DNA of 64,000 nt from SBAX01 sp964646605. Its GTDB lineage: Bacteria; Planctomycetota; Phycisphaerae; UBA1845. Of the stretch, positions 8,350 to 17,660 are shown one piece after another. The stretch is taken from positions 8,920-72,919 of the forward strand of contig CAZYEX010000003.1 of assembly GCA_964646605.1 (NCBI GenBank). Reading direction: 5' to 3'. The notes under the pieces were generated by a model. That model made no database searches and was not told where the DNA came from. It was given only the letters and a program-made list of their open reading frames with translations. A program made the translations under genes and the position numbers. The stretch's first letter is position 1; every line of letters begins with the position of its first letter.

Positions 8350-10515
8350 CTATTCTCCCTGCTGTGGGCCCGCCGCACGCGGCTGAATCATTTCTTTCAG
8401 AACACCACACGTGAGCATTTCGGCCCCGAAGTATGGGTTTCTCATGTCGGCTGAGGATTGCAGCCAGTCCGCCCCGCGATTGTTGAACGCCATGGGGCAA
8501 TGGTAGAGGCGCAGTGGATCCGGCCCGGGCGCACCGGACTGTTTGACAACGGCGATGAGGCCATTGGAGAGAGTTTCAAACGCCGCCCGCGCGGCGCCGA
8601 TGGTCTGCGCCGTGCTGATTCGTTCCGCCGCTGCTTTGTATTCTTGGAATCGAGCGTCCAACGCGTTTTCCGACTGAGAGGGACTGTGTGCCCTCGGACG
8701 GACTGTTGCGACTTCAAGAAGCCGCTTTGCACTCTGAACGGCGTCGTGTAACTGGTCACGCGCCAAGCCGTCGTGAATGGCATGATATTCACGGAAGACA
8801 TTGTGAAAATGAATGCGCGCTTGCTCATTCGTAAAGTCAATTCCCACTGCGGCGGTGGGCTCCGATTTGGCGGGCAACGGATCGTGCGCGCTCTGCGGGA
8901 GGTTCATCATGCTCTTGCGGCCCAGGATTTGCGCCGCGCTGTCCACGCGCAGCGCGCCGTGAGCGACCACGGTGTCACCCTCGGACAAGCCTGAACGCAC
9001 AATAAAGAATTCGCCCGCGCGGGGACCTAGTTCGACCTCTCGGCCCTCGTACGTGCCCGGCGCGTCGGACATGGCGACATATACAATGGCGCGTTTTCCG
9101 GTGAGCAAGGGGGCGGTCGCCGGAATCACGACGGGGAACTGCGTCGCCTCTACGTCGATTTTCGCATAGCCTAACGCCTCCGCGGACTGCAATGCCATTT
9201 CGCACTGGCTGCATGCGCCGCCGTGATCTTCCACGACCTCGGGGTGCATCGGACAGATCCACTTCCCTGCAAGCTGCGGGGCCACGACTTTCCCATCGGC
9301 GGTCACGATCGAGCGGACCGTGGCATGGACGAACATTTCCGGCTTCAGTCTTCCATCCACGTTGGGAATGTTGACGCGCATGCCGGCCGTGCGCGTGCGG
9401 GGATCGATCACAGGGTCAATGAAGGCCACCTTTCCGCCGAAAATCTCGCCGGGATAGGCATCCACGTGAATGTCAACGTCCTGGCCGTACCGAAGCCAGT
9501 TCAAGTCGGACTCATACACCTGCAATTTCGCCCAGACCTGGGAGAGATCCGTAATGGTGAACAGACGCTCTCCCATTTCCACGTACATTCCCTCGACCAC
9601 GTGTTTTTCCGTCACCACGCCGCCGATCGGCGCGAACAGGGTCACATGACTGGAGGGCTCCGTGAGGCGCTCAATCTCCTCGAGTTGCTCGGGGGTGAGT
9701 CCCCATCGAAGTAGCTTCGCACGGGTTGTCTGCACCGCCTGCAACGCCGCTTCGCGCAGTGCCGGGATCCCAATGGCGTCCGACTCCTTGACGCCCTTGA
9801 CGGCTTGCAGCAACTCGTCCTGCGCCGTCGACAGCTCGGGGCTGTACAGTCGAAGCAGATGATCGCCCTTCATGACGCGAACGCCGGTGTAGTCGACGAA
9901 AAGTCGGTCCAGTCGACCCGGAACCCGCGCCGTCATGGCCCGCTGCCGCGTTTCATCGAAAGCGATTTTTCCGAACAGGCGCACCTCCAAGGCGACTTCT
10001 CGGCGTTCGACGGGCGCCAGCGTCAGTTGCGCCAGCTTCTGTGCCCGAGGCGAAAGGGAAACCGTGGTTGTGTCGTCCCCCGCGCTGCCGGTCGACTCCT
10101 CGACGGGAACCATGTCCATTCCGCATACGGGGCATTTTCCGGGTTTGTCCACCGGCGGAATGCACATCATGGCACAGGCGTACTTGGCGGGCTTGGGGCT
10201 CGGCGGCGCGGACGGTGTTTCCGCGGGAATCAATTCCATTCCGCACACTGGACATGATCCAGGTGCGGAGCGGCGAATTTCGGGGTGCATAGAGCAAGTC
10301 CAGTATGCCGGATTGGGGATTGCCGCCGAAGGTTTGCTCTCCCCCGACGTCCATCGCGCGCCGACGAAGGCCCCGAGAAGAAACCCAGCAATCAGAATAG
10401 CCAAGGTCAGCACCACTCGAGGGGCGACGGAGGCTCGGCGTTGTCCACGAATTCGGTCGGCAACGCCGCCGAACAAAATGACAAGACGCGAATTCATCGT
10501 GGTATCTCGTGTCAT
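8350..10515 (-). CDS. cusB: CusB-like periplasmic adaptor with several metal-binding modules
   Basis: The 721-residue protein links the RND pump to the outer-membrane channel. After an N-terminal membrane anchor (VVLTLAILIAGFLLGAFVG) come two heavy-metal-binding modules at about residues 72-97 (WTCSMHPEIR, CPVCGMELIP) and 113-138 (CAMMCIPP, CPVCGMDMVP). The membrane-fusion core follows, with EVRLFGKIAFDE and FAPIGGVVTEKHV. A third, degenerate module (WICPMHPEV, CSQCEM) interrupts the C-terminal half near residue 418. A DUF3347-like helical tail ends in a fourth Cys/Met/His patch (YHCPMAFNNRGADW, EMLTCGVLKE). ATG 10515 overlaps the cusC-like stop as ATGA and has GGAGGG nine bases upstream. So many modules suggest metal capture and delivery as well as tethering. 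Confidence 0.92.
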   Translation of the reverse strand: MTRDTTMNSRLVILFGGVADRIRGQRRASVAPRVVLTLAILIAGFLLGAFVGARWTSGESKPSAAIPNPAYWTCSMHPEIRRSAPGSCPVCGMELIPAETPSAPPSPKPAKYACAMMCIPPVDKPGKCPVCGMDMVPVEESTGSAGDDTTTVSLSPRAQKLAQLTLAPVERREVALEVRLFGKIAFDETRQRAMTARVPGRLDRLFVDYTGVRVMKGDHLLRLYSPELSTAQDELLQAVKGVKESDAIGIPALREAALQAVQTTRAKLLRWGLTPEQLEEIERLTEPSSHVTLFAPIGGVVTEKHVVEGMYVEMGERLFTITDLSQVWAKLQVYESDLNWLRYGQDVDIHVDAYPGEIFGGKVAFIDPVIDPRTRTAGMRVNIPNVDGRLKPEMFVHATVRSIVTADGKVVAPQLAGKWICPMHPEVVEDHGGACSQCEMALQSAEALGYAKIDVEATQFPVVIPATAPLLTGKRAIVYVAMSDAPGTYEGREVELGPRAGEFFIVRSGLSEGDTVVAHGALRVDSAAQILGRKSMMNLPQSAHDPLPAKSEPTAAVGIDFTNEQARIHFHNVFREYHAIHDGLARDQLHDAVQSAKRLLEVATVRPRAHSPSQSENALDARFQEYKAAAERISTAQTIGAARAAFETLSNGLIAVVKQSGAPGPDPLRLYHCPMAFNNRGADWLQSSADMRNPYFGAEMLTCGVLKEMIQPRAAGPQQGE

Positions 10516-12032
10516 TTGGATCCACCCTCCGGTGCGGCCGGAATGTCCGCAGTCATGGGCGGCCGCGGGCGCATCCATGATCCGCCCGATTCCCGTTCGA
10601 TGCCAATGTGGGTTAACCACACATCGCGTAGAAACTCGAGGACCTTCATACGATGGGCGATCAAATCCTCACGGACTTGCAAATACACGGTGAACTCTTC
10701 CTGTCCCGAGCGATAGGACTGTTCGACCAGGCGCAGGTTTCGTTCCACCTCGGGCAGAATCTCGTCTCGAAAGAACTGAACTTGCTTGGCGCCGCTTTCG
10801 CCCTCCACGTACGACTGACGAAGCTTGGAGATGACTTGCTGGACCCGCGATTCGAACTCGGCCACACTTTGCCGATATTCGTGCGTGGCCTTGGCGACTT
10901 GCGCCTGATTCTGATCGAAGAGGGGGATTTCCAGTTCCAACATAGGCCCCGTAGTGTATTTCACGTCTCTATCCCGCGGCGCAAAGGGCAACGGCGCTTC
11001 GAACGGCGGAATGTCATTGACGACGGCGCGGAAGGCGCTGTTTCCGAATTTCCCCGCCCAGGTCTGATTCTGTGATCGCGCCGCGGGCGCTCGTTCAAAG
11101 GTCAGTCCGAGAGCAAAGTCCGGCCAGCCCTCGCGGCGCATCAGCTCGATTTCGTGCTCGGCGGCCTTCACCGCCCACTGCGCGGCCAATAGGTCCGGTC
11201 GCCGATCGCTCGCCGACGCGATTAACTCCCCTTCCGACGGCAACGGCGGCAGCGCATCGGTCAGTTCATTCAGACGTGGAAGCGTCCACTCTTCACCGCC
11301 GCTCGCCCAGCCCACGAGCGCCAGTAGCTCCCGTTTGAGACTGCGAACTTTGGTCTGCATCGACAACAGCTCCGACTGCAACTGCAAACGGCGAAGGCGC
11401 GACAGATTGACCTCCACTTGCGTCGCCTTCCCCGCCGCCTGCCGCATCTGGATCAAATGCGTCGATTGGTCCACGATCCGGACGTTATCCTCGATCAACT
11501 CCGCGCTGCGCGTGGCCCATTGCAGGTTGACAAACACCGTCCTGACGTCCGCGGCGGTTTGCAGGGCACGATCCGCGACCCGCAGAATCGTCTGCTGCAG
11601 TTGTGCGACGGCGACCTGTTTTCGCGCGGGAATGAGCCACAGGTCCTGCAACGGCTGCATGGGCAAGGCGTTGCCGCGGAGCATGGCCCGCCCGCCCCCT
11701 TCGGGCAGCATGGCCATCACGTTGATGACCGGGTTTTGCAGCAAACCTGCCTGCACCAGGTCGGCGTTGGCCTGCCCGATCATCTCGATCTCGCCGCGCA
11801 GTTCACGGTTGTTGCGAAGCGCCTGTGCGACCGCCTCGTCCATGCTCAGGACCGTCGCCCCATCCCACGCGGGCGGGACCTCGTCGCATGGCTGGGTCCA
11901 GTCGGGTCGCGTCCCGATGCGTTCCTCGACCAGCGCCTCGGCCTGGCGAACGTGGGGTGTTGGATTCAGGGTGGCGCAGCCCGCGACGGCAGCGCATCCC
12001 AGCGAAAAAGATAGAGAGCGAATCGTCTGCAT
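10512..12032 (-). CDS. cusC: CusC/TolC-like outer-membrane efflux lipoprotein
   Basis: The 506-residue protein is the outer-membrane channel of the metal pump. It starts at ATG 12032, with a GTGGAGA site upstream. The N-terminus MQTIRSLSFSLGCAAVAGC ends in a lipobox, so the mature protein should be a lipoprotein anchored at Cys19. Two outer-membrane-efflux repeats follow, with long amphipathic helices (VLSMDEAVAQALRNNREL in the first, GPMLELEIPLFDQNQAQV opening the second), as in TolC-family proteins. Its stop overlaps the start of the cusB-like gene. It forms one transcription unit with the adaptor and pump. The upstream neighbour, 129 bases away, is a small Cys-rich protein that probably belongs to the same operon. 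Confidence 0.92.
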   Translation of the reverse strand: MQTIRSLSFSLGCAAVAGCATLNPTPHVRQAEALVEERIGTRPDWTQPCDEVPPAWDGATVLSMDEAVAQALRNNRELRGEIEMIGQANADLVQAGLLQNPVINVMAMLPEGGGRAMLRGNALPMQPLQDLWLIPARKQVAVAQLQQTILRVADRALQTAADVRTVFVNLQWATRSAELIEDNVRIVDQSTHLIQMRQAAGKATQVEVNLSRLRRLQLQSELLSMQTKVRSLKRELLALVGWASGGEEWTLPRLNELTDALPPLPSEGELIASASDRRPDLLAAQWAVKAAEHEIELMRREGWPDFALGLTFERAPAARSQNQTWAGKFGNSAFRAVVNDIPPFEAPLPFAPRDRDVKYTTGPMLELEIPLFDQNQAQVAKATHEYRQSVAEFESRVQQVISKLRQSYVEGESGAKQVQFFRDEILPEVERNLRLVEQSYRSGQEEFTVYLQVREDLIAHRMKVLEFLRDVWLTHIGIERESGGSWMRPRPPMTADIPAAPEGGSK

Positions 12033-12161
12033 GGTTCGATTCTCCACGTCCGCTCGGCCATGGCGTGCGTGCGCCACCGCCCGCGGTGAATGCAACGACG
12101 GACCGAGCCGCTCACGAGCGGGCGTCCGGCTTACAAAGCGAACAGGATAGAGGAATGTCTG

Positions 12162-12581
12162 CTAAACTTGCAGAACGATGGTGGAGAGTCGCCCGAGCGT
12201 GGACGGCGGGCTGTGCGAGGTCGCCCAGACGAATTCCTCGAAGGGATCGGCGACCGGCACCGTGGCGACGTCGGTCGGTTGAGCGATGTGGACGTGACGG
12301 AAGGGGTTCAGATCGAGAGGCGCGGTGCGAAGGACGGGCACGGTCGGATGGCCGCAGCGACAGAGCTTCGCCCGCCCGCCGGCAGGGTCCGGACTCGGCG
12401 TCGAACGCTGCTTTTGGCAGCAGCAACGGCAATTCGACCCGCAACCACAGCGGCATTGCACTCCGGCCGAGGAGCGGTGTTCGACCGCAACCGGCCCGGT
12501 CGGCAACACCGTCCAGTGCCAAGCGATCGTCGCCCCGATGAGAACCCACGTCTTGCCCATGGCTATGAGAAAGTGTACCAC
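12162..12581 (-). CDS. Small Cys-rich membrane protein at the head of the efflux operon
   Basis: This 139-residue protein starts at GTG 12581 or ATG 12560 (MGKTWVLIGATIAWHW); no good ribosome binding site decides between them. One N-terminal hydrophobic stretch is followed by a Cys-dense patch (CRCGCGSNCRCCCQ) and a second group (AKLCRCGHPTVPV). The rest has scattered His and Pro. The pattern fits a membrane-tethered metal binder, and its place upstream of cusCBA-like genes in the same direction supports a role in metal sensing or capture. No known family was recognised. An overlapping rightward frame here is an upstream extension of the protease frame and is not coding. Confidence 0.6.
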   Translation of the reverse strand: MVHFLIAMGKTWVLIGATIAWHWTVLPTGPVAVEHRSSAGVQCRCGCGSNCRCCCQKQRSTPSPDPAGGRAKLCRCGHPTVPVLRTAPLDLNPFRHVHIAQPTDVATVPVADPFEEFVWATSHSPPSTLGRLSTIVLQV

Positions 12582-12800
12582 ATCCTCGACGCCCGAGAAC
12601 CACTCCGGGGGCGTGTGACCCCAACGTTACGCCGCGCCCATGTCGTTCCCAGGATCCCGCAAAGGCGAATTCCGTTGACTCGCTTCGGGTGGAACAGATA
12701 CGCTTATAGGGCGGTTTCCGTCCCTGGGGCAGGTATTCCGAGCCCGCCGCAGTGGGGATACTGGGTATTTGACGCCGGTCGGACAAGAAAGAGCGCTGCC

Positions 12801-15800
12801 GTGTTTCCGATAGGGCGGGTGGGGCGGATATCGGGTCTTACGGCCATGCTGGTGGTTCCTTCGTCCGTTGTGTACGCCGCCGGCGACCCGGCGGGCCTTC
12901 GGGTCCAACGCTCTCGCACTGCAGGATTGGCAAACTTCGTTACCCAGGTCGAACACGGACCGATCCCGGCTGCCAACGCTACGCAATCGGTTGCAACTCC
13001 CGAACAGTTCTTCCGCGAGTACGGGCGGTTGTTCGGGATTACGGACTCGACCAGGCAACTCGTCGCGGAGCGCCCACAAAAGGACCGGCTCGGATGGTTG
13101 CATACGTCGTTTCGGCAGGTGCATGGCGGCGTGCCCGTTTTTTCGGGAATGCTGCGCGTGCATGAAAACGAATTCGGCCAAGTCGTGGCCGTGAACGGAG
13201 ATTTCTATCCCATCCGATCCAAGTTACGCCTCGTGGCGACTCTCTCCGCGGAACAAGCGGCCGCCGTAGCCGCGACTCACCTCGACTCCGCGAACTTCGT
13301 CCTCGACCGCGCCGACCTGGTGATCGTGGACCCCGGTTGGTACGGCGATCCGCCGATCGGTGAGCACCTTGCCTACCACGTCGAGCTATCCGACGAATCG
13401 CGCGGCGTCTTCGAGGCCTTCTTTGTCGATGCTCACAACGGAAAGGTGCTCGACCAATGGTCGCTGCGGCACACGGCTCGGCAGCGGGTGATCTACGACG
13501 GTGCGGGCGAATCGGCTCTGCCCGGCGTTTTGGCCCGAACCGAAGGCGACGGACCCGTGACCGGACCCCAGGACGTCAACCGAGCCTATGACTATCTCGG
13601 TGATGTCTATGACTACTACCGCCGCGCCTTCGGACGCGACGCCCCCGACGGGGCGGGCTTGGCGCTTCTGGCGAGCGTGAACTCCACCGCCCCCGGATGC
13701 CCCAATGCGTTCTGGAGCAGCCGCCGCCGACAAACCGTCTACTGCGAGGAAACCGTCACCGATGACATCGTCGCCCATGAAGTGACGCACGCTGTCACCT
13801 ATTTCACCGCCGATCTCATCTATCAGAACCAGGCCGGTCAGCTCAACGAGTCTTTCTCAGACGTCTTCGGCGAACTCGTCGATCTGTTCAACGGCGACGG
13901 GGCGTTTCTCGATTCACTCGCCGATCCGCTCTGGCCCGATCATCCCACCGGCGCGGGTCTGGACGCGCCCAATCGACGACGAACTTCGTGCAGCCCCAGT
14001 CCGGATCATCCCGACGGAGTGCGCTGGCTGATCGCCGAGGAAGCCCAGCCCTTCGGCGGGTGGATCCGCGATATGTGGGCCCCGATCTGCCGGGGCGACC
14101 CGGACCGGGCGAACAGCCCGCTGCAAACGTGCAGCGGCATCGACAACGGCGGGGTACACAGCGGCAGCGGAATCCCCAACCATGCCTTCGCCATTCTTAC
14201 TGACGGAAAAACCTTCAACGGCTACACGGTTCGCGGCGTCGGACCCATCAAGGCCGGGGCCGTTTGGTATCGCGCGCTCGCCACCTATTTGACGGTCGCA
14301 TCCGATTTCGGGGACGCCTTCCACGCCATCAATCAGGCCGCCGCCGACCTGATCGGCGCCTTTCCGCTCGACCCGCGGACGGGACTCCCGTCGACGAACG
14401 TGTTCACCGCGGACGACGCCGCCCAAGTCGAGATGGCGCTTCGCGCCGTCGAGATGAACACGCCGGGTCGATGCGGGCAGACACTGAGCTTGCTCGACCC
14501 CAACCCGCCTCCTCAGTGCCCACACAAGACGGTTGTCTTCGCGGATGATTTTGAAAACGGGGTCCATGGTTGGACGGTATCCAACAGCAACCCGCCGACT
14601 CCCTACGATTGGGAGCGTACGACCGCGACCCTCCCCTTTGGCCGAGAGGGCGCGGCTTGGTTCTGCGACGATCCCGACCTCGGCGACTGTGACAAGCAGG
14701 ACGAGTCCGCCGTACACTCGCTCGTCAGCCCGCCGATTTTCCTAGCCGGCGACGACGGGCGGTTGCTCCTCTCGTTCACCCACTATCTTGCGGCCGAGAC
14801 GAGTTGGGACGGCGGCAACGTGAGCATCCGCGTGAATGACGGCGCTTGGCGTCTAATTCCCGGCAGCGCCATGCTCTTCAACCCTTATACCGGCGCGTTG
14901 CGCTCCGAGGCCTACGGCAACTCCAACCCCATGAAGAGCCGGGAGGCATGGAGCGGCGCGGGCGGCGGCTGGGGAACGACCCTCGTTGATCTCGGCGGAC
15001 TAGCCCCGCGGTTTGGAACCATCCAAATCCGCTTCGATTTCGGCAAGGACGGTTGCACGGGGACCAGGGGTTGGTTCGTCGACGACGTGGAACTCTTCTT
15101 CTGCCCGGACTGCAACCTCAACGGCCTGCCCGACCATCAGGAGACACTGTTCACCGCCTCGTCCGGTGTGTTGACGCCCATCGGCGTCGGCGCCGCCCCA
15201 ACGTACCGCCTGGTCGCTCCGCCGCAAGCCATAAGCGATGTGCGAATTCGCTTGTCGGCCTCCGCTGATCTGTCGCGTGCGGAAGAATGGATCGAGGTAT
15301 CGTTGAACGGCGAGTCGTTGGGAACGGTCTTTGCGACCGGGGCAGTCGACTGTCCGGCCATTCCCGATCGCGCCGACTTGGTGTTGAGTGCGGAGACATT
15401 CAACGCCCTGGTTCACGAGGGCGACGCGGTTTTCCTGTTCACGGCTTCACCGGAGATGAACCCCGACTTGTGCGGCGGCAACACTTTCGTAGGTCTTTTT
15501 GTCGAGTACACAACCGTGGATGGCGACGACGACGACAATGACATCCCCGATTATTGCGAGAACTGTGCGGTGCCCGCGTCGCCGTTGGTTCCCGTTCAGG
15601 CCGCAGCCTCCAACCGATACCTCGCCCTAACCCCGGGAAACGCGGGTCGAAGAGTTGCGTTACAACTAAGGCTTCCTCGCACTCCACCATCTCCTGAGAA
15701 CCTCAATGCCGTCGCGTGGGTCGGCGAGTCGTTCTCGGTCGCCTCCCCGAACGGTCAATCCCCGACATGGTTTGCGCCACTCTCCTGTGGACCGGTGTTC

Positions 15801-16223
15801 ACCGATTGGAGTTCCCTCGAGACGGTCCACATCTTCGGCGACTTGATCCAGCCGGGTGGGACCTACACGATCGCGGCCCTCGACCTCGCCTGTCTTCCCT
15901 TCCGTCGCCGCGACTTCGTGGTCCCGGCCGCAGTCCCCGGCGACGCCTATTTCTCGGCGAACGCGACCGTGACCACGTCTGCGCGTTGGGGTGATGTGGT
16001 GGGGGCCGACAATCCGCACCTTCTTGACGGAAGCACGGACTCCGCCGATCTGGCCGCCGTCCTCGATGCCTTTCGAGGAGCGATTTCCGCCCCGCCGCAC
16101 TATCGCGCGGACCTTGCTCCCGCCGTTCCAAATCAGATCGTCGATTCGATCGATATCGTCGTCCTCCTCGACGCCGTGTCCGGGCGTCCCTATCCTTACG
16201 TTCCGCGGAGGCCTTGTCGCTGA
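12801..16223 (+). CDS. Secreted thermolysin-family (M4) metalloprotease with dockerin-like tail
   Basis: The 1140-residue protein is a zinc endopeptidase acting outside the cell. GTG 12801 gives a good signal peptide (MFPIGRVGRISGLTAMLVVPSSVVYA); the open frame continues upstream across the Cys-rich gene and is not used. An FTP/PepSY-type propeptide follows (WLHTSFRQVHGGVPVFSG). The catalytic domain has HEVTH near residue 325, the third zinc ligand in NESFSDVFGE and the catalytic His in GSGIPNHAFAIL. Next come a beta-sandwich region (DDFENGVHGWTVSN, GTRGWFVDDVELFFC) and a last stretch with two dockerin-like segments (DSADLAAVLDAFRG, VDSIDIVVLLDAVSG), as in many planctomycete exported proteins. 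It is divergent from the efflux operon and separated from it by 219 bases. Confidence 0.9.
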   Translation: MFPIGRVGRISGLTAMLVVPSSVVYAAGDPAGLRVQRSRTAGLANFVTQVEHGPIPAANATQSVATPEQFFREYGRLFGITDSTRQLVAERPQKDRLGWLHTSFRQVHGGVPVFSGMLRVHENEFGQVVAVNGDFYPIRSKLRLVATLSAEQAAAVAATHLDSANFVLDRADLVIVDPGWYGDPPIGEHLAYHVELSDESRGVFEAFFVDAHNGKVLDQWSLRHTARQRVIYDGAGESALPGVLARTEGDGPVTGPQDVNRAYDYLGDVYDYYRRAFGRDAPDGAGLALLASVNSTAPGCPNAFWSSRRRQTVYCEETVTDDIVAHEVTHAVTYFTADLIYQNQAGQLNESFSDVFGELVDLFNGDGAFLDSLADPLWPDHPTGAGLDAPNRRRTSCSPSPDHPDGVRWLIAEEAQPFGGWIRDMWAPICRGDPDRANSPLQTCSGIDNGGVHSGSGIPNHAFAILTDGKTFNGYTVRGVGPIKAGAVWYRALATYLTVASDFGDAFHAINQAAADLIGAFPLDPRTGLPSTNVFTADDAAQVEMALRAVEMNTPGRCGQTLSLLDPNPPPQCPHKTVVFADDFENGVHGWTVSNSNPPTPYDWERTTATLPFGREGAAWFCDDPDLGDCDKQDESAVHSLVSPPIFLAGDDGRLLLSFTHYLAAETSWDGGNVSIRVNDGAWRLIPGSAMLFNPYTGALRSEAYGNSNPMKSREAWSGAGGGWGTTLVDLGGLAPRFGTIQIRFDFGKDGCTGTRGWFVDDVELFFCPDCNLNGLPDHQETLFTASSGVLTPIGVGAAPTYRLVAPPQAISDVRIRLSASADLSRAEEWIEVSLNGESLGTVFATGAVDCPAIPDRADLVLSAETFNALVHEGDAVFLFTASPEMNPDLCGGNTFVGLFVEYTTVDGDDDDNDIPDYCENCAVPASPLVPVQAAASNRYLALTPGNAGRRVALQLRLPRTPPSPENLNAVAWVGESFSVASPNGQSPTWFAPLSCGPVFTDWSSLETVHIFGDLIQPGGTYTIAALDLACLPFRRRDFVVPAAVPGDAYFSANATVTTSARWGDVVGADNPHLLDGSTDSADLAAVLDAFRGAISAPPHYRADLAPAVPNQIVDSIDIVVLLDAVSGRPYPYVPRRPCR

Positions 16224-16262
16224 GCGGGCAGGCCGCACGGCGCAGTCTCGGACCCGACCCCC

Positions 16263-17582
16263 ATGACCCACGTCGCTGTGAGGGACAATCCGCCGACATG
16301 GACCGTGCCGATCGTTCTTTTCGTCGCCGCGCTGTCCCTGAGAATCGGCTTCGTCGCCGTCAGCGGCCGGCTCGGGCAGGACCTACCGGACCGAGGGTAT
16401 CGAGAATACGCGGTCGCAGCCCAGAGGCTCCTGGAACACGGCGCCTTGGTCAGCCCCCTGATCCGTGACGACGTGGACCGCACGCCTTCGTCACTCCTTC
16501 CGCCGGCCTACGTCGGCATCGTGGCCGCAATCTATGGAATCTTCGGAGTCGATTCGTTCGCCGCGACTTTGTTCTTGCAACTTCTCAATGCCGTGGCGAC
16601 CTCGTTGGCCGTAGTCGGCACGTTCGCCGTAGGACGGTCGTTGGCGGGGCGGCGCGCGGGATTATTCGCCGCATTGTTGACCTGCATCAACCCCACGCTG
16701 ATCGGATTCACGGATTGGATTTGGGACACGAGTCTGTTCACGTTGTGCGTGGTGGTCACCCTCTGCATGTCGCTGGGTCTGGGCCGGGCGACCCATCGTG
16801 GGTCGGTCTGGGTAGGTTTTGGGTTCTGGCTGGGACTTGTGGCCCTTCTCAATCCTGCGTTGACCGTCACCTATCCGTTTCTGGTCCTTTGGCCGATCCT
16901 ACGGCCGGGGACGCCGAGGGCGCGATCCGTCCTCCACCACGTCGGTCTGGTTCTCGCCGGCTGGGCGCTGGCGATCGCCCCGTGGACGGTCCGCAACTAT
17001 CGAAGCGTCGGCGAGTTCACGTATATCAGAGGCGGGTTTCCCTTGGAGCTGTGGCTGGGGGTCTGCCCTGAAGCCGACGCCCAGGGCGCGGAGGTGTACA
17101 AGAAGCAGTTCCCCCTCAACAACGACGAAGTTCAAAGCCGCATCGCCGCCATCGGCGAACGCGCCTTCGTCCGCGAATGCGGCGATCGGGCCTATGCCGC
17201 CATCGCCGCCGACCCCTGGCGATTCGCGCGATTGATTGGAACGCGAATGGTGGACTTCTGGTTGGGCAGCGCCTTTAGCCACGCTCCGCCCGGCGGCGGC
17301 GGGATTCCACCGTCCCGAGGCCGCCAAGCCGTGATGGTTTTTTTCTCCGTCGAGGTCGTAGCCATCCTCGGTCTGCTCGCCTATCGGCGGCGGACGGGCC
17401 GCGATGTACCCTGGTTGATCGCCGTCATCGCCGTGTTTTCGCTGGTTTACTGCGTCACCCACATGCAAGTGCGTTTTCGCGCTCCCCTCGAGCCCCTTCT
17501 GGCTGTGATCCTCGGCATCCTCGCCGGCGGCGGCGTGCGGACTCGATTTTCACCACCGCCCGCCTATAATCCGCCCGCATGA
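16263..17582 (+). CDS. GT-C family (GT39/ArnT-like) membrane glycosyltransferase
   Basis: The 439-residue protein has about ten hydrophobic segments and the layout of dolichyl- or undecaprenyl-phosphate sugar transferases. The first periplasmic loop carries acidic residues after the first helix (GQDLPDRGYREYAVAAQRLLEHG), the usual catalytic region. TPSSLLPPAYVGIVAAIYGIFG is typical of the family. It would transfer a sugar from a lipid carrier to a protein, lipid or glycan at the outer face of the inner membrane. The start ATG 16263 lies 39 bases after the protease stop; no strong ribosome binding site is visible. Acceptor unknown. Confidence 0.75.
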   Translation: MTHVAVRDNPPTWTVPIVLFVAALSLRIGFVAVSGRLGQDLPDRGYREYAVAAQRLLEHGALVSPLIRDDVDRTPSSLLPPAYVGIVAAIYGIFGVDSFAATLFLQLLNAVATSLAVVGTFAVGRSLAGRRAGLFAALLTCINPTLIGFTDWIWDTSLFTLCVVVTLCMSLGLGRATHRGSVWVGFGFWLGLVALLNPALTVTYPFLVLWPILRPGTPRARSVLHHVGLVLAGWALAIAPWTVRNYRSVGEFTYIRGGFPLELWLGVCPEADAQGAEVYKKQFPLNNDEVQSRIAAIGERAFVRECGDRAYAAIAADPWRFARLIGTRMVDFWLGSAFSHAPPGGGGIPPSRGRQAVMVFFSVEVVAILGLLAYRRRTGRDVPWLIAVIAVFSLVYCVTHMQVRFRAPLEPLLAVILGILAGGGVRTRFSPPPAYNPPA

Positions 17583-17660
17583 GCGAGATCGATGACGACC
17601 TGCAACATCAACCCGCAGCGCCGCTGACCGAACGGCTCGCGTAGATCGAGAAACCGAAAG

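Noticed and set aside
12090..12800. Upstream extension of the M4 protease frame
   Set aside because: It overlaps the Cys-rich gene on the other strand, has no signal peptide at its start, and a good signal peptide begins at GTG 12801.
17579..17644. 21-codon frame overlapping the glycosyltransferase stop as ATGA
   Set aside because: It reads MSEIDDDLQHQPAAPLTERLA with no ribosome binding site or family; too short to support.
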